A DNA stretch of 35,057 bases from Coriobacteriia bacterium (GTDB taxonomy: Bacteria; Actinomycetota; Coriobacteriia; WRKU01; WQUG01). The DNA lies in the NCBI GenBank assembly GCA_009785795.1, contig WQVN01000008.1, forward strand, positions 1 to 35,057. The letters run 5' to 3'. Positions 33,088-35,057 of this stretch are shown in pieces (within the stretch, counting starts at the first letter, position 1; each line of letters begins with the position of its first letter). The notes under the pieces are model-generated. The model saw nothing but the letters and a program-made list of their open reading frames with translations. It was not told where the DNA came from and searched no databases. Made by a program: the position numbers and the translations under genes.

Positions 33088-34414
33088 CGTCTGTTGCTCC
33101 TACCTCGAATTCGAATTCTCTGTCTAATATGCGAACGGTATCTCCAACGCCTGCACCAGCCTCAATCAAGGCCTTTTCCAGTCCCACCTTTGCTAATCGA
33201 CGCTGCAAGTACAAAATAGCCTCTTCATTTTCCCATTCGGTTTGCACAACCATGCGCTCGACCGCATCTCCCCTTACCTGATAGGTACCACCACCCAAAT
33301 CCGTAACGACAAAAGGCTCTGCATCACGCCTTGCCACAAGACGTTCACGGTGAATATATCGCGCCTCAAATTCTTGATTTTCGCGCAATTTCGCCTCGGC
33401 AGCTGCAGCGGCAATGCGCAATTCATGAACCATGTTTGCAGTAAAGTGCAGCAGAGTGTCAATTCCTTCACCAGTCAAGGCTGAAATCTCAAAATAAGGC
33501 AGATCGAATGCTTCTACGTGTTGACGCATCTGCGCAGATCTCGCATCTGCACCAGGTGCATCCAACTTGTTGCCCACAATAATGCGTGGTCTGTCCGCAA
33601 GTTCTTGTGCATGTTGAAGCAACTCGTTCTCGATAATTGCATAATCATTGACTACGTCACGATCTTCAAAACCGCCAGACAAATCAACAATGTGCATAAT
33701 AACTGCACTACGTTCAATATGACGCAGGAACGCATGTCCTAATCCTTTGCCTTGATGAGCGCCCTCAATCAGTCCCGGCACATCAGCACAGACAAATGAT
33801 TTGTCTCCTACTTTTACGACCCCTAAATTTGGAATCAGTGTGGTGAAGGGATAATCTGCAATCTTTGGACGGACGGCACTAATGCGTGCTATCAGCGAGG
33901 ACTTGCCCACGCTAGGCATTCCCACCAGTGCAACATCTGCAAGTAGCTTTAATTCTAAGCGCAACGATTGTTCTTTACCGGGCTCACCCAGTTCTGCGAA
34001 AGCAGGAGCACGTCTTACACTGGTAGTAAAGTGAGGATTGCCGCGACCACCGTGCCCTCCTTCAACAATCAGAAGCTCCTGTCCGTCAACAACTAAATCG
34101 CCCAAAACCTCATCTGTATCCAAGTCATGCACGACAGTGCCCACTGGCACAGGTAAGCGTAAATCCTCACCTCGTGCACCGTGCATATTTGAACCCTTGC
34201 CATGGGTGCCACGCTGAGCCTTAAAGTGATGTTTAAAGCGATAGTCAACAAGTGATGATAGACCTGCATCAGCAACCAGATAGATGCTGCCACCATCGCC
34301 ACCATCGCCGCCATCAGGACCGCCCTTTGGCACATGCTTTTCACGACGAAAAGACTTGCAGCCTGCCCCGCCATCGCCGCTTTTCAAATAGAGTGATACC
34401 TGGTCTAAAAACAC
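33080..34414 (-). CDS. obgE: GTPase Obg/CgtA
   Basis: This 444-residue ribosome-assembly GTPase has an N-terminal glycine-rich Obg domain (GGDGGDGGSIYLVAD, and RGEDLRLPVPVGT). The G domain has GMPSVGKSSLIARIS near 165, DVPGLIEGAHQGKGLG and GNKLDAPGA. A C-terminal OCT domain follows (about 360-435). The start is GTG 34414 with AAGGGGA eight bases upstream. An intrinsic terminator sits only 28 bases upstream, between rpmA and this gene. Confidence 0.98.
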   Translation of the reverse strand: MFLDQVSLYLKSGDGGAGCKSFRREKHVPKGGPDGGDGGDGGSIYLVADAGLSSLVDYRFKHHFKAQRGTHGKGSNMHGARGEDLRLPVPVGTVVHDLDTDEVLGDLVVDGQELLIVEGGHGGRGNPHFTTSVRRAPAFAELGEPGKEQSLRLELKLLADVALVGMPSVGKSSLIARISAVRPKIADYPFTTLIPNLGVVKVGDKSFVCADVPGLIEGAHQGKGLGHAFLRHIERSAVIMHIVDLSGGFEDRDVVNDYAIIENELLQHAQELADRPRIIVGNKLDAPGADARSAQMRQHVEAFDLPYFEISALTGEGIDTLLHFTANMVHELRIAAAAAEAKLRENQEFEARYIHRERLVARRDAEPFVVTDLGGGTYQVRGDAVERMVVQTEWENEEAILYLQRRLAKVGLEKALIEAGAGVGDTVRILDREFEFEVGATDDD

Positions 34415-34442
34415 GTCGTAGTTCCCCTTATCTCAAACAATA

Positions 34443-34472
34443 CAAAAAGCCCCTCGCTATACGCAAAGGGCT
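34443..34472 (-). terminator. Terminator or attenuator between rpmA and obgE
   Basis: On the minus strand AGCCCTTTGC pairs with GCGAGGGGCT (two G:U pairs) across a short loop and is followed by TTTTTG. It would reduce or end transcription from rplU-rpmA into obgE. Confidence 0.8.
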
Positions 34473-34511
34473 CTGTAATCGTGGTGCCAATTAGCTGCGT
34501 ACAGTCAGTCG

Positions 34512-34775
34512 TTAGGCCACTGCCTCTTCAACCGGTCGTACGTGTACGCGGCGCTTTTTGCCATGGCTAAACTCTACAATACCGTCACTTTTTGCAAACA
34601 GCGTATCATCGTTTCCGCGACCTACCAAGTCACCTGGATGAAAGCGAGTTCCGCGCTGACGCACCAAAATTTCACCACAGTTAACATATTGTCCCGCAAA
34701 ACGCTTCACGCCCAAACGCTTCGAGCGCGAGTCACGACCATTGCGTGTTGAACCAAGTCCTTTTTTATGTGCCAT
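34512..34775 (-). CDS. rpmA: 50S ribosomal protein L27
   Basis: This 87-residue protein has the L27 N-terminus [16 protein letters not shown] and the core [22 protein letters not shown]. Its N-terminal tail reaches the peptidyl transferase centre. It starts directly at MAHKKG, so there is no cleavable N-terminal extension of the kind found in Staphylococcus and other Firmicutes. It lies two bases after rplU. Confidence 0.98.
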   Translation of the reverse strand: MAHKKGLGSTRNGRDSRSKRLGVKRFAGQYVNCGEILVRQRGTRFHPGDLVGRGNDDTLFAKSDGIVEFSHGKKRRVHVRPVEEAVA

Positions 34776-34777
34776 TG

Positions 34778-35057
34778 TTACGCCTCACTTACCTTTACTA
34801 CTTCGATGCGTGTCAAGTTTTGACGATGACCGCGCTTACGTCTATACCCTTTGCGTCTTTTAAACTTAAAGACAATGACTTTTTTGTCCTTAAAGTGCTC
34901 GACAACTTTCGCACTAACTTTAGCTTTCGCAAGTGCCTTAGGATCAGTTATCGTTTTATCATCATCGGACAGCAGCAAGACATCTAAGTCGATTTTCTTG
35001 CCAGGCTCAACGTCAAGCTTTTCAACGTCTAGTACGTCACCTGCAGCAACCTTGTAC
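34778..35057 (-). CDS. rplU: 50S ribosomal protein L21 (5' end beyond window edge)
   Basis: The frame stays open to the right edge; the ORF-track start at 34978 is an internal CTG. The visible 92 residues begin [14 protein letters not shown] and include [22 protein letters not shown], the L21 signature. About ten N-terminal residues are missing. L21 binds 23S rRNA. It leads the conserved rplU-rpmA-obgE order. Confidence 0.96.
   Translation of the reverse strand, partial: YKVAAGDVLDVEKLDVEPGKKIDLDVLLLSDDDKTITDPKALAKAKVSAKVVEHFKDKKVIVFKFKRRKGYRRKRGHRQNLTRIEVVKVSEA

Noticed and set aside
1-35057. CRISPR arrays, insertion sequences or prophage genes
   Set aside because: No regularly spaced repeats, transposase or phage proteins were found; gene content is chromosomal housekeeping.

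Overview
The window is about 35 kb of bacterial chromosome with densely packed housekeeping genes. No prophage, transposase, insertion sequence or CRISPR array was seen. The sequence points to a Gram-positive (monoderm) bacterium: a class B-like sortase, a canonical T-box leader, strong Shine-Dalgarno boxes, and intrinsic terminators with short T runs. Base composition looks below 50% GC by eye. Both tRNAs carry C34 anticodons (Gln CUG, Glu CUC), which is more common in actinobacterial tRNA sets. SelB, an OFA-type MFS carrier and the gap-pgk-tpiA-gpmI-secG order fit an anaerobic member of the Coriobacteriia. That placement is an inference from gene content, not from a search.

Layout, left to right. 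(1) 1-2965, minus strand: a tungstate-type ABC permease and ATPase (tupB-tupC), then selB running off the left edge. This pairing suggests metal and selenocysteine supply for a W/Mo-Sec enzyme such as formate dehydrogenase. (2) 3124-5450, plus: an ABC-2 type ATPase and permease pair. (3) 5567-6940, minus: an OFA-family MFS carrier with a palindromic operator candidate upstream. (4) 7134-9736, plus: rpsO and pnp, then an unknown acidic protein (9814-10320) that may have a leaderless mRNA. (5) 10304-11939, minus: purE-purK. (6) 12041-12718, plus: a sortase. (7) 12834-17256, minus: metK, a HAD phosphatase, priA and a small zinc-ribbon membrane protein. (8) 17360-19022, plus: gltX and tRNA-Gln(CUG). 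(9) 19223-21093, plus: a complete T-box leader controlling one PLP enzyme of the tryptophanase/tyrosine phenol-lyase family. (10) 21174-22954, minus: a drug-type ABC exporter. (11) 23023-28081, minus: gap-pgk-tpiA-gpmI-secG-tRNA-Glu. (12) 28169-35057, minus: rplU-rpmA-obgE-proB-proA-nadD-yqeK-rsfS-EamA transporter.

The most interesting element is region 9. The specifier loop reads as tyrosine (TAT or TAC) in either plausible register. The T-box bulge UGGU matches a tRNA with A73, as in tRNA-Tyr, and not tRNA-Trp (G73). The enzyme keeps the PLP lysine but appears to lack the arginine that is conserved three residues after the PLP-contacting aspartate in TnaA and TPL, and it has TPL-like residues at two positions where TnaA differs. 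A Tyr-starvation switch over a nominally catabolic beta-eliminating lyase is paradoxical. It suggests a biosynthetic, salvage or new role.

Starts were changed from the ORF track where a Shine-Dalgarno box, a promoter or family length required it (selB, rpsO, purE, purK, gltX, the lyase, tpiA, the zinc-ribbon protein). selB and rplU are cut by the window edges. All functions come from reading motifs by eye; no database search was run.
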